From Kribbella rubisoli (GTDB taxonomy: Bacteria > Actinomycetota > Actinomycetes > Propionibacteriales > Kribbellaceae), in the NCBI RefSeq assembly GCF_004217145.1, contig NZ_SHKR01000012.1:62001-126000 (forward strand): DNA of 64,000 nucleotides. Reading direction: 5' to 3'. Made by a program: the position numbers and the translations under genes. The first letter of the stretch is position 1, and every line of letters begins with the position of its first letter. The notes beneath the pieces are model-generated. The model saw only the letters and a program-made list of their open reading frames with translations. It was not told where the DNA came from and made no database searches. Shown piece by piece: positions 27,690 through 36,009 of this stretch.

Positions 27690-28907
27690 GTGAGGTCTTT
27701 GGCTGGTCGGGTTGATAGTCCGCGGTTGCAGGGGCTTGAGCAGGATCGGGTTGAGGAGTTCTGGGCGGAGGTTGCCGAGCGGGGTACGCCGTTGGTTGAG
27801 GCGGTGGGGGATGGGGACGTCTGGTTGACGTTTCTTTATCGGGCTACCGACGCGGTTGGCGGCGTGTCGGTGTTCGGCGGGCCGGCGGGGTGGGATGCGC
27901 CGGGGAACCAGATGCGTCGGCTCGACGGGACTGACGTCTGGTATCTGACCGTTCGCGTCCGGGGCGACCTCCGCTGCACTTATCGGCTCGCGGTCGACGA
28001 CGTGGATGAGCCGGATCTGGATTGGCGGGAGCGTACGGCGGACTGGTTTGCGGATCCGCTCAACCCCGCGACGTTCGTCTTTCCCGCGGACGAAGCTCTG
28101 GGCAGCGACGAGACCGTGGTCTCGCTGATCGAGCTGCCGGACGCGCCGAAGCAGCCGTGGATCGCGCCACGCACCGACGGACCGCGAGGCGAGCTCGTCC
28201 AGTACGCGCACCGGAGCGAGATCCTCGACAACGAGCGTCGCATCTGGGTCTACACGCCGCCCGGCTATCAACCCGACGACGAGCCGTACCCGCTGTTCGT
28301 GTTCTTCGACGGCGACACCCTGCGCGGCCCGATGCCGGTGGACACGATTCTCGACAACCTGATCGCGGACGGCCGGATTCCGTCGACGGTCGGCGTACTC
28401 ATCGACAGCTTGACCCAAGAGATCCGAGACCGCGAACTTCCTTGCGGCGCACCGTTTCTCGAGTACCTCACCGACGAGCTGCTCCCCTGGGTCCGCGAGA
28501 AATACCGGATCACCACCGACCCCGCGCGCACGATCGTCGCCGGGCAGAGCCATGGCGGTCAGGCAGCGGCGTTCGCCGGCCTCCGGCGCCCGGATGTCTT
28601 CGGCAACGTGATCTCGCAGTCGGGGTCGTTCTGGTGGAGGCCGGACGACGATCCGGAGCACGAGTGGCTCACGCGCCAGTACGCCGAGTCCGAGCGCCGG
28701 CCGGTGCGCTTCTACCTCGAGGCCGGCCTGATGGAGCGCGGGCTGACCCCCGATCACGGCCCATCCATCCTGGTCGCGAACCGCCACCTGCGTACGATCC
28801 TGCGCATCAAGGGCTACGACCTCCAGTACGCCGAATACAACGGCGGCCACGACTACGCCTGCTGGCGCGGTTCCCTCGCCGACGCGCTGATCGCACTCAC
28901 TCGTTGA
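27690..28907 (+). CDS. Enterochelin esterase-like hydrolase (Fes type)
   Basis: 405 aa; GTG 27690 chosen as first start after purH, with no strong ribosome-binding site. Residues 1-150 resemble the Fes N-terminal immunoglobulin-like domain (VWLTFLYRATDAVGGVSVFGG). The C-terminal part is an esterase-D-like hydrolase with nucleophile in AGQSHGGQAA, and histidine in GGHDYACW. Fes enzymes hydrolyse the triester scaffold of ferric enterobactin in the cytoplasm; many actinobacterial homologues act on other siderophores or esters. No iron-box sequence was noticed. It may be part of the purH transcript. Confidence 0.85.
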   Translation: MRSLAGRVDSPRLQGLEQDRVEEFWAEVAERGTPLVEAVGDGDVWLTFLYRATDAVGGVSVFGGPAGWDAPGNQMRRLDGTDVWYLTVRVRGDLRCTYRLAVDDVDEPDLDWRERTADWFADPLNPATFVFPADEALGSDETVVSLIELPDAPKQPWIAPRTDGPRGELVQYAHRSEILDNERRIWVYTPPGYQPDDEPYPLFVFFDGDTLRGPMPVDTILDNLIADGRIPSTVGVLIDSLTQEIRDRELPCGAPFLEYLTDELLPWVREKYRITTDPARTIVAGQSHGGQAAAFAGLRRPDVFGNVISQSGSFWWRPDDDPEHEWLTRQYAESERRPVRFYLEAGLMERGLTPDHGPSILVANRHLRTILRIKGYDLQYAEYNGGHDYACWRGSLADALIALTR

Positions 28908-28924
28908 CCGCGCTAGGGGGCAGC

Positions 28925-29608
28925 ATGCGGAGGCTGGGGGGACTGCTGGTTCTCGTGGTGGTGCTTGGGGGATGCGGGCAGGAGGTAGCGCCGCGCGCGG
29001 GAAGTACGCCCAGCTTGGGATTGCGGGCGATCGAGCCGTCTGGTGGGGCGACGCAAACCTCGCCGTACCCGACGACACCTGGATCCACGCAGCCCGCGCC
29101 GTACCCGACGACGCCCTTGCCGCGGCGGCCGGAGCTGCCGCCGGAGGCGTACCAGCGGATCAGCGTGACTCGGTTGGACGCGCCTAGCGCGGCGCTGCAG
29201 GTGCCGCCGGCGGGATATGCGCAGGTCGTCTTTGCATGCTCGTACGAGGAGTGGAGTTCTCAGTACGAGTACAACGTTCAGACGAACTACAACCCGCCCG
29301 GGCGCCACCTCCGCGGGGACAACATTGGCGATTTCCTGGGTGCGGTCAGCGCGAGTGAGGTCGGGCGAGCCCTGGGGTCGCCGGCGGATCCGGTGTCGGA
29401 GGACTGGATGGCGCGGTCGTACACCGAGGACTCCTGGCCCGAGCGGCAGCTCGTCACGGCGTACCAGGTCAAGCGCGCCAATCTCACCCGCGCCAAGGTC
29501 CTCGCCGCCCGGAACGCATACGCCAAAGGCTGCTCGGTGAAGTACACCTCGCCGCTCCTCGACGCAGTGCAGGTCAGCATCTACGCGCCATGGGACTGGA
29601 GCATTTAG
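28925..29608 (+). CDS. Hypothetical lipoprotein
   Basis: 227 aa from ATG 28925 with GGGGG before it. The signal sequence MRRLGGLLVLVVVLGGC has a lipobox LGGC (Cys17), followed by a Pro/Thr-rich linker with two PYPTTP repeats (about residues 46-64). The folded domain from about residue 75 has two cysteines (in FACSYEEW and KGCSVK), perhaps a disulfide. I do not recognise the fold. It follows the esterase by 17 bp and is probably in the same operon. Its stop overlaps that of the convergent GNAT gene. Confidence 0.75.
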   Translation: MRRLGGLLVLVVVLGGCGQEVAPRAGSTPSLGLRAIEPSGGATQTSPYPTTPGSTQPAPYPTTPLPRRPELPPEAYQRISVTRLDAPSAALQVPPAGYAQVVFACSYEEWSSQYEYNVQTNYNPPGRHLRGDNIGDFLGAVSASEVGRALGSPADPVSEDWMARSYTEDSWPERQLVTAYQVKRANLTRAKVLAARNAYAKGCSVKYTSPLLDAVQVSIYAPWDWSI

Positions 29609-30069
29609 AAGCGGCGGCGGTATGAGACCTGGTGGCCGTTGTCGCGGGAGTTGCCGTCGAGGGTCCAGCCGGTGGATTCGTAGAAGTGCTGACCTTGGGG
29701 GTAGTTGGCCAGGGTCCAGAGGATGGCTTCGGGGTAGCTGGCCTCGAGGGCCTGTAATGCCTTCTGCATAAGGGCTTTTCCTACACCTTGGCGCCAGTAC
29801 GCCGGGTCGACCGCGATCGTGTCGAGCTCGCCCAGGCCGGGGTCGATGGGGTCACGGCTGGGGCCGATGCCGACGAGGCCTGCGATGGTGTCGTCCAGCT
29901 CGGCGACCCACCAGTTGCCGTTGGCAAGGGTTTCGGCCCAGCGGGCGATGCGGGCGTCGCTGACCTCGATGGTCGGCATCAGGTCGCCGAAGCCGTCGTT
30001 CCACGAGTCGACATAGACCTGTACGACGCGTGGCGCGTCGGCGCGGGTGGCGGAGCGGATCGTCAGCAT
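29605..30069 (-). CDS. GNAT family N-acetyltransferase
   Basis: 154 aa. The acetyl-CoA-binding motif A is present as VDPAYWRQGVGKALMQKA, and the C-terminus has the FYESTGW beta-bulge signature typical of GNAT enzymes. It opens with MLTIRSATRADAPRV, the common RimI-like first strand. Cytosolic; substrate unknown. Reverse strand, beginning 26 bp after the stop of the DUF3017 gene, so the two may share a transcript with folD. Confidence 0.9.
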   Translation of the reverse strand: MLTIRSATRADAPRVVQVYVDSWNDGFGDLMPTIEVSDARIARWAETLANGNWWVAELDDTIAGLVGIGPSRDPIDPGLGELDTIAVDPAYWRQGVGKALMQKALQALEASYPEAILWTLANYPQGQHFYESTGWTLDGNSRDNGHQVSYRRRF

Positions 30070-30094
30070 CCGCCGAATGATTCCACGCGATGGG

Positions 30095-30364
30095 CTAGTT
30101 CGGAACGATGAGGCCCAGTACGGCGATGGCTACTGCCGTCAGTAGGAGGAACGTCGTGTCGAACACCCGGCTGCGGACGTGGAGCAGGCCCGCGGCGGTG
30201 TCGGTGAGGGCGGCGCGGAGGAGGCCGGCGAGGCCGACGGCGCCGGCGAAGATGAGTACGCCGTTGCGCCAGTCGTAGAACCACAGCACGACCAGGCCGG
30301 TGAGGGCGGCCAGGAGTGACAACGCTAGCGGCCATTGCCTGCGCCGCTGGGCCTCTCCTGCCAT
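30095..30364 (-). CDS. DUF3017 small membrane protein
   Basis: 89 aa from ATG 30364 (GTG 30370 adds two residues). Three hydrophobic segments: LALSLLAALTGLVVLWF, VLIFAGAVGLAGLL and TFLLLTAVAIAVLGLIV. A small DUF3017 protein following folD is a recurrent actinobacterial arrangement, usually with mdh next. Here mdh is about 16 kb away. Function unknown. It lies 37 bp downstream of folD in the same direction. Confidence 0.82.
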   Translation of the reverse strand: MAGEAQRRRQWPLALSLLAALTGLVVLWFYDWRNGVLIFAGAVGLAGLLRAALTDTAAGLLHVRSRVFDTTFLLLTAVAIAVLGLIVPN

Positions 30365-30401
30365 CAGCACGTCACTCTCACCTTCAGCACAGGTCCGGTG
30401 G

Positions 30402-31259
30402 TCACTGGGGCAGGCCCGCTTCGGCGGCTTCGACGACGTTGGTGAGGAGCATGGCCCGCGTCATGGGGCCGATACCGCCGGGCATCGGCGCGATCCAGGC
30501 TGCCTGCTCGCGGGCGGCGGGCTCGATGTCGCCGACGATCTTGCCCTCGGCGTTGCGGCTGGTGCCGACGTCGAGCAGTACGGCGCCGGGCTTGACCATG
30601 TCGGCGGTGATCAGGCCGGCGGACCCGGCCGCGGCAATCACGATGTCGCCGGTACGGACCACCGCGGCGAGGTCCTTCGTGCCGGTGTGGCACTGGGTCA
30701 CGGTCGCGTTCTCGCTCCGCCGGGTGAAGAGCAGCCCCATCGGCCGGCCCGCGGTCACGCCACGCCCGACGACGACCACGTGGGCCCCGGCGATCGGTAC
30801 GTCGTACCGCCGCAGGATCTCCACGCAGCCCTTCGGCGTACACGGGAGCGGGCCGTCCTGGCCGAGGACGAGCTTGCCGAGGCTCATCGGGTGCAAGCCG
30901 TCGGCGTCCTTGACGGGGTCGATCAGCCCGAGGATCGCATTGGTGTCGACGTGCTTCGGGAGCGGGAGCTGGACGATGAAGCCGGTGCATTCCGGGTTCT
31001 CGTTGAGCTCGCGGACCTTCGCGGCGATCTCGTCCTGGGTCGCGGTGTCGGGCAGCTCGACCTGGATCGAGGAGATCCCGACCGCGGCGCAGTCGCGGTG
31101 CTTGCCGGCGACGTACGCGCGGCTGCCCGGGTCGTCACCGACCAGAATCGTGCCGAGCCCGGGCACCACGCCCTGCTCGGCCAGCTTCGCGACCCGGACC
31201 TTCAGCTCGTCCTTGATCGCCGCCGCCGTCGCCTTGCCATCCAGAATCTGAGCTGTCAC
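30402..31259 (-). CDS. folD: Bifunctional methylene-THF dehydrogenase / methenyl-THF cyclohydrolase
   Basis: 285 aa from GTG 31259 ([16 protein letters not shown]); ATG 31277 would add six residues. Signatures: the substrate-site YVAGKHRDC with catalytic Lys, [13 protein letters not shown], the NADP loop [13 protein letters not shown], and [10 protein letters not shown]. It makes 10-formyl-THF, the one-carbon donor used by PurN and PurH nearby. An intergenic stretch of about 460 bp with inverted repeats lies upstream. Confidence 0.97.
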   Translation of the reverse strand: MTAQILDGKATAAAIKDELKVRVAKLAEQGVVPGLGTILVGDDPGSRAYVAGKHRDCAAVGISSIQVELPDTATQDEIAAKVRELNENPECTGFIVQLPLPKHVDTNAILGLIDPVKDADGLHPMSLGKLVLGQDGPLPCTPKGCVEILRRYDVPIAGAHVVVVGRGVTAGRPMGLLFTRRSENATVTQCHTGTKDLAAVVRTGDIVIAAAGSAGLITADMVKPGAVLLDVGTSRNAEGKIVGDIEPAAREQAAWIAPMPGGIGPMTRAMLLTNVVEAAEAGLPQ

Positions 31260-31290
31260 GCCACCAGAGTCTGCCATGCGCCGCCGAGCA

Positions 31291-31395
31291 CCGGACCTCC
31301 ACCACTCACCAACCCGGCCCCCGCGGCCGCCGCTGAGCGTGAACGGGCCCCGACGCCCGAGGTGCAGGTGGGGTTGATGAGTGGTGGAGGTCCGG
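31291..31395. repeat. 105-bp inverted repeat, first of two in tandem
   Basis: Arms 31291-31308 and 31378-31395 are perfect 18-bp reverse complements, enclosing about 69 bp of very GC-rich sequence. It lies in the folD-pirin intergenic region and ends 4 bp before a second inverted repeat. Confidence 0.85.
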
Positions 31396-31399
31396 ATCG

Positions 31400-31475
31400 C
31401 CAGGCCATCACAATCGGGGCGGGGTCGCGGTGCCACGCGATGGCTCGGCCGATGCGGGCGATTGTGATGGCCTGG
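31400..31475. repeat. 76-bp inverted repeat, second of two in tandem
   Basis: Arms 31400-31416 and 31459-31475 are perfect 17-bp reverse complements with a 42-bp loop. It lies 16 bp 3' of the stop of the glycosyltransferase remnant on the reverse strand and may have been its terminator. Confidence 0.85.
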
Positions 31476-31491
31476 GGATCCTCAGGTCGTG

Positions 31492-31605
31492 AGCTTGTAC
31501 ACCGTGGTGCTCCCGACCGTGGTCGCGGTGTAGTTGGAGGTGACCCAGGACTGGATCTCGGCCGCGGCGGAGGAGCTGCCGCCGCCACCGATGACAAGTG
31601 GGACT
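31492..31605 (-). pseudogene. C-terminal remnant of a GT39-like (ArnT/mannosyl) transferase
   Basis: Reading the reverse strand, about 38 codons encode a Gly/Ser spacer (GGGGSSSAAAE) followed by IQSWVTSNYTATTVGSTTVYKLTT and stop at 31494-31492, given here as two motifs: IQSWVTSNYTATTVG and STTVYKL. I recall this ending (SWV..NFTATTVGG.TVYDL) from the last domain of actinobacterial integral-membrane glycosyltransferases of the GT39/YkcB kind. The rest of the gene is absent; upstream sequence runs into the pirin promoter. It is evidence of a deletion or insertion event in this spot. Confidence 0.55.
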
Positions 31606-31661
31606 TCGGCGTCCCTGGACGCCGGCTGGGAGGTTCCTGGGAGCCGGGAATGCCCGCGCTC

Positions 31662-31698
31662 TTGCCGTGGTTCGGGCAGGTAGTTTATTCTTGAACTA
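31662..31698 (+). promoter_or_regulatory. Pirin promoter with overlapping palindromic operator
   Basis: TTGCCG (31662-31667), 18-nt spacer, TATTCT (31686-31691). The palindrome TAGTT-N8-AACTA (31681-31698) covers the -10 box and resembles MarR-type operators. AGGAGG at 31705-31710 precedes the ATG by 7 nt. Confidence 0.6.
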
Positions 31699-31717
31699 TC
31701 AACCAGGAGGAGCCACC

Positions 31718-32704
31718 ATGCCCGCCGTGACCGTCAGTGACATCACTGTCCTGCCCCGCATCACCCAGCCGGATCCGGCGATCGCGCACGAGCGCCCGGT
31801 GAAGTCGGTGACCTCCGCGCCGAGCGGCTACGAGGGCGAGGGCTTCCCGGTCCGGCGTGCGTTCGCCGGCGTGGACCTTCGCGACCTGGACCCGTTCATC
31901 CACATGGACCAGATGGGTGAGGTCGAGTACGCGCCGGGCGAGCCGAAGGGCACCCCGTGGCACCCGCACCGCGGCTTCGAGACCGTCACGTACATGCTCG
32001 ACGGGATCATGGAGCACCAGGACTCCAACGGCGGTGGCGGCGTCATCTCCAACGGCGACACCCAGTGGATGACGGCGGGCTCAGGCCTGCTCCACATCGA
32101 GACCCCGCCGGAGCACCTGGTGCTCAGCGGCGGCCTGTTCCACGGCATCCAACTCTGGGTGAACCTGCCGAAGATCCAGAAGTGGGCCGCGCCGCGGTAC
32201 CAGGACATCCGCGGCGGTGACGCCGCGCTGCTCTCCACGCAGGACGGCGGCGCGCTGATCCGTGTGATCGCCGGCTCGGTCGCCGGCCACGAAGGCCCCG
32301 GCTCGACCCACACCCCGATCACCCTCGTGCACGCGACCGTCAGCCCGGGCGCCGAGCTGGTCCTGCCCTGGCAGCCGGACTACAACGCGCTCGTCTACGT
32401 CCTCGCAGGTCAGGGCACGGTCGGCGCCGAGCGCCGGCCGTTCCGCAAGGGCCAGCTCGCCGTCTTCGGTCCGGGTGACACGATCCGCACCCAGGCCGGT
32501 ACGACGCAACCGCAGGCCGAGCCGAACCTCGACGTACTGATCATCGGCGGCCGCCCGATCCGCGAGCCGATCGCGATGGCCGGCCCGTTCGTGATGAACA
32601 CCCGCGCCGAGGTCGTCCAGGCCTTCGAGGACTTCCAGGCCGGCAAGCTCGGCAGCATCCCCGCGGTCCACGGCGCCCCGACGGAGCTCCGCAGTACCGA
32701 CTAG
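31718..32704 (+). CDS. Pirin family protein
   Basis: 328 aa from ATG 31718, behind AGGAGG. The bicupin fold of pirins is shown by the metal-site motif HPHRGFETVTYML, followed by EHQDS and the conserved GIQLWVNLP; a C-terminal cupin continues to ATVSPGAELVLPW and a final PIREPIAMAGPFVMN. Pirins are iron proteins, some with quercetinase activity and some acting as redox-responsive regulators. The promoter palindrome suggests a MarR-like repressor, none of which is adjacent. Its stop overlaps that of the convergent cupin gene. Confidence 0.95.
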   Translation: MPAVTVSDITVLPRITQPDPAIAHERPVKSVTSAPSGYEGEGFPVRRAFAGVDLRDLDPFIHMDQMGEVEYAPGEPKGTPWHPHRGFETVTYMLDGIMEHQDSNGGGGVISNGDTQWMTAGSGLLHIETPPEHLVLSGGLFHGIQLWVNLPKIQKWAAPRYQDIRGGDAALLSTQDGGALIRVIAGSVAGHEGPGSTHTPITLVHATVSPGAELVLPWQPDYNALVYVLAGQGTVGAERRPFRKGQLAVFGPGDTIRTQAGTTQPQAEPNLDVLIIGGRPIREPIAMAGPFVMNTRAEVVQAFEDFQAGKLGSIPAVHGAPTELRSTD

Positions 32705-33012
32705 CCCTCGGGATAGAACAAGAACAGCGTGCAGCCCTTAGCGGACTGCGGAACGTGGGACGACCCGGCCGGGGCGTGGATGAACGAACCGGCCGGGTAG
32801 TCGCGGGTCCCGTCGTTGAACACGCCGTCGACGACGAACACCTCCTCGGGTCCCGGATCGTGTACGTCGAGGCCTTCCCAGCACGAGCCCGGATCCATCT
32901 GCAAGACAAAGGCTTTCGCGACCTCGCCGGACCAGAGCGGTCGCAGCGTGATGCCGGGGAAGAGTTCGCGGACCGGTGCGTCGTCGACGGACGCCCACTG
33001 GTAGTTCTGCAT
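32701..33012 (-). CDS. Small cupin-domain protein (ChrR-like)
   Basis: 103 aa from ATG 33012 with AGAGGT upstream. Single cupin: motif 1 is GLDVHDPGPEEVFVVDG (His and Glu metal ligands; the usual first His-x-His is replaced by a single His-Asp) and motif 2 is PAGSFIHAPAGSSHVP with a His. It resembles the ChrR anti-sigma cupin domain without the zinc-binding anti-sigma domain. It is divergent from a GlxA-type regulator with a 71-bp intergenic space, so that regulator is its likely controller. Confidence 0.85.
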   Translation of the reverse strand: MQNYQWASVDDAPVRELFPGITLRPLWSGEVAKAFVLQMDPGSCWEGLDVHDPGPEEVFVVDGVFNDGTRDYPAGSFIHAPAGSSHVPQSAKGCTLFLFYPEG

Positions 33013-33083
33013 ACCTCTGATCCTTCGCATTCCGAGCGTCGCGACCCAGTGTCTGGATAGTCCCGATCAGGTACTTTCTTGCC

Positions 33084-34004
33084 ATGCACCGAGTTGTCGC
33101 GCTGGTCAGCGCACCGCAGGCGAGCTTCGAGCTCGGCTGTGCGGCGGCCGTCTTCCGCGAGGTGCCGTACCGCTTCAGCGTCTGCACCGAGGAGCCGGGG
33201 CCGGTCCGCACTACCGAGGGTTTCGACATGGTGGTCACGTCCGGTCTGCGGGCGCTGGATCGCGCGGACACGATCGTCGTGCCGGGGTGGCTGCCGATCA
33301 ATCGTGAGCCCACCAAGCAGGTTCTGCAGGCGCTCGCGAGGGCACATCGGCGGGGAGCCCGGTTGGTCAGCATCTGCTCGGGCGCCTACGTCCTCGCGGC
33401 GACCGGCTTGCTCGACGGCCGCCGGGCCGCGACGCATTGGCGGTACGCCGATGAGCTGCAGCGCCGATTCCCCGCAGTACAGGTGGATCCGGACGTGCTG
33501 TACATCGACCACGGCGACGTGGCGACGAGTGGTGGATCAGGGACCGGGATCGACCTGTGCCTGCAGCTGGTTCGACGCGATCATGGTGCTGCTCATGCCG
33601 CGCGGGTTGCGAGGCAGATGGTGATGCCGCCGCACCGCGAGGGCGGCCAGACTCAGTACCGCACCGAGGACCAAGCCCCGGTGGAGTCGTTGGGCGAACT
33701 CCTCGACTGGGCAACCGATCACCTCGCCGAGCCGCTCACCCTGCAGCACCTCGCCGGCCGCGCGAACGTTTCACCGCGGACGCTCGCGCGACGGTTCACG
33801 GATCAGCTCGGCGTTGCGCCGGGGCAGTGGTTGCTGGCGCAGCGGATCGCCAAGACCCGTGTCCTGCTGGAGGAAACGGAGCTTCCCGTCGAGACGATCG
33901 CTACCAAGGTCGGGCTGTCGTCCGCGACCAACCTGCGCAGGCGGTTCCGCGCCGCGTTGCACACGACACCGAGCGCCTATCGGCGGGCGTATCAGGGCAT
34001 GTAG
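33084..34004 (+). CDS. GlxA family transcriptional regulator (DJ-1/PfpI + AraC)
   Basis: 306 aa. Residues 1-180 are a DJ-1/PfpI-like domain with the nucleophile-elbow cysteine in VSICSGAYVLA. Residues 210-306 are an AraC DNA-binding domain with two helix-turn-helices (LTLQHLAGRANVSPRTLARRF and VETIATKVGLSSATNLRRRF). Family members sense small metabolites by an unknown route. The ATG lies 6 nt after TACTTT (33072-33077), so the transcript is probably leaderless. The divergent cupin gene is a plausible target. Confidence 0.93.
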   Translation: MHRVVALVSAPQASFELGCAAAVFREVPYRFSVCTEEPGPVRTTEGFDMVVTSGLRALDRADTIVVPGWLPINREPTKQVLQALARAHRRGARLVSICSGAYVLAATGLLDGRRAATHWRYADELQRRFPAVQVDPDVLYIDHGDVATSGGSGTGIDLCLQLVRRDHGAAHAARVARQMVMPPHREGGQTQYRTEDQAPVESLGELLDWATDHLAEPLTLQHLAGRANVSPRTLARRFTDQLGVAPGQWLLAQRIAKTRVLLEETELPVETIATKVGLSSATNLRRRFRAALHTTPSAYRRAYQGM

Positions 34005-34630
34005 TCGCCGCTGTCGTCGAGCGTGATGTAGTGCTCGATGCGCGAGTCGTCCGGGTCGCCGCCGTACAGTTCGACGAAGCGGCGGGCCGCAGGGAGGCCG
34101 CCGTACTGCGGGTTCATGCCGCGCAAGCTTTTGTACATCAGGGCGAGGTCGAGGTAGCGGTCGCCGGTGCCGAGGCGGCCGAGGTCGAGGATGCCGCAGA
34201 AGCGCAGGGTGCCAGGGTCGATGAAGACGTTGGGGGCGCAATAGTCCCCGTGCGTGACGGCGTCCCCGGCGCCGTGGAAGGGTGACGGGAACGGGCAGCC
34301 GGAGAGCTGGTCGAGCGCGCGTAGTCCGTCGGCCATCGCGGCCAGGACGGCGGGGCGGTCAGCCGCCGGCCAGTCCTCGGACGCATCGCGGCCGGCGAGC
34401 TCCGTGGTCAGCAGCCAATTGTTGCCGCGGTCAACGAGCTGCGGGCACGGGAAGCCGGTCCCGTTGAGCCATGCCAGCCGGTCGGCCTCGAGGCCGGCGC
34501 CGGGACCGGCCTTGTAGTAGAGGTGGTTGGGCCCACGAGCGAGTCGAACGACTGTTGCGCCCGAGCATCCGCCGACGACCGGTTCGGCGCTGGTCGCGCC
34601 GAACCGATCTTGGAGAGTATTCAGATCCAC
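33992..34630 (-). CDS. Aminoglycoside 3'-phosphotransferase-like kinase
   Basis: 212 aa. Kinase hallmarks: an ATP-site Lys in LYYKAGPG, the catalytic loop HGDYCAPNV (Asp), the metal-binding DLGRLGTGDRYLDLA. It is about 50 residues shorter than classical APH(3') enzymes, with the missing part between the two lobes, so activity on antibiotics is uncertain. The GTG start follows directly on the stop of the broken chitinase gene (TGA GTG), suggesting coupling to that transcript. Its 3' end overlaps the GlxA gene by 13 bp. Confidence 0.85.
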   Translation of the reverse strand: MDLNTLQDRFGATSAEPVVGGCSGATVVRLARGPNHLYYKAGPGAGLEADRLAWLNGTGFPCPQLVDRGNNWLLTTELAGRDASEDWPAADRPAVLAAMADGLRALDQLSGCPFPSPFHGAGDAVTHGDYCAPNVFIDPGTLRFCGILDLGRLGTGDRYLDLALMYKSLRGMNPQYGGLPAARRFVELYGGDPDDSRIEHYITLDDSGDYMP

Positions 34631-35899
34631 TCAGCGAAGGTTACGGTGCAACGCCGAGATCAGCTCCCCATTTGAATCGCCGTCGAGGGACCAGATCATC
34701 GCGCCGCCGAGATCGCGGTGTGAGATGTACTGCGCCTTGCGGGCCATCTCGACCGGGTCGTCCCACGTCCAGAACGTCGTACCGTCGAACAGCCAGGCGA
34801 ACCCGGCCCTGTTGTCGCGGTACACGGTGTAGTCGGACAGGTGAGCCTTGAGCAGGCGGTAGTCCTCGGTGCCTGCCTCGTACGTCGCCGGAGCCGGACC
34901 GGTCGACGGCTGGAACAGACCATGGTTCGCGTTCGTCACGCCGGTCCAGCCGTGTGAGTAGAACGGCACCCCCATCACCAGTTGGTCGCGCGGTGCGCCG
35001 CGGGACAGGTACGCGTCGATCGTGACCTGCGAGCTGAACTCCGGTGTGGTCGGATCACCCTTCGGCCCGTCGATCGCGGACTGCTGGTTGGTGAGCGTCT
35101 CCCACGGACCGTGGTAGTCGTACCCCTACGTCGTACCGAAGGTCAGGTCCTTGAACAGCTTGCGGACCTCGAACCCCTTGTCGATCATCGTCGGGTTCGC
35201 CGGCAGGAACGCGGTCAGGTCGTACTTACCGTGCCGGCCGGGCAGCTTGTCCAGCTGCTTGCGGTACTCGTGCACCAGCGCGGTGAAGTTCTGCTTGTCC
35301 TCGGGCCGGATCACGTTGCCCGGGTTGCCTTCGTTGGCCGGCCACTCCCAGTCGAGGTCGACGCCGTCGAAGATGCCCTTCGCGGCACCGGCGGGGAGAC
35401 CGGGCAGGTTGCCCTTGAGCCACATGTCCAGGCACGACTTCACGTGCGCGGCCCGGGAGGCCGGCGTGAGTGCTGCGTCGGAGAAGTGCGCCGAGCCGGT
35501 CCAGCCGCCGAGCGAGATGCTGATCCGGAGCTTCGGGTACTTCTTCTTCAGCTCTTTGAACTGGTTGAGGTTGCCGTTGAGCACCTGTCCGGGCTCGTCG
35601 GCCTTGCCGTTCACACTCTGCTCGGCGCTGAATGGTCGCTGGTAGTCGGCCCACGCGTCGCTGCTGATGCAGTTCCCCTGGGCGTCGACGAAGCCGAACG
35701 CGTAGTTGATGTGGGTCAGCCGGGCCGCGGCCCCGGTCTTCACCAGATCGCTGACCAGGTAGTTCCGGTCGTACCCACTCCAGTTCGTGTAGTAGCCCAC
35801 CACACGCTTGCTGTCACCGTGGGCCTCGGCAGGTACGGCGACAATCGTTGGAACGACCATCGCTGCCGCAACCAGCAGCCCCACACTCCGACGCTTCAT
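34631..35899 (-). pseudogene. GH18 chitinase interrupted by one in-frame amber codon
   Basis: A single reading frame of 422 codons from ATG 35899 (MKRRSVGLLVAAAMV signal peptide, GGGGGTG ribosome-binding site). The TIM barrel shows VVGYYTNWSGYDRNY, SLGGWTGS and the catalytic FDGVDLDWEW (Glu general acid intact). A TAG at 35128-35126 interrupts the barrel: ...LTFGTT-stop-GYDYHGPWET, after which the frame stays open through MGVPFYSHGW to the natural stop at 34631. Related chitinases have Gln at this place as I recall, so one C-to-T change (CAG to TAG) explains it. Without suppression the product is a 257-residue, incomplete barrel. Confidence 0.88.
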
Positions 35900-36009
35900 T
35901 GCACCCCCATCGGATGAGTTGATGCGCACACAGTAGGACCGCCCCCCGACTTACACAATGACTCTGCAAAAAACTCTTGATGCCCCCTGCCGGACCGCAT
36001 TCTTGCGGG

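Noticed and set aside
33992..34630. Acquired aminoglycoside-resistance gene
   Set aside because: The product is about 50 residues short for APH(3'), has host-like codon usage and no mobile flanks, so it is described only as an APH-like kinase.
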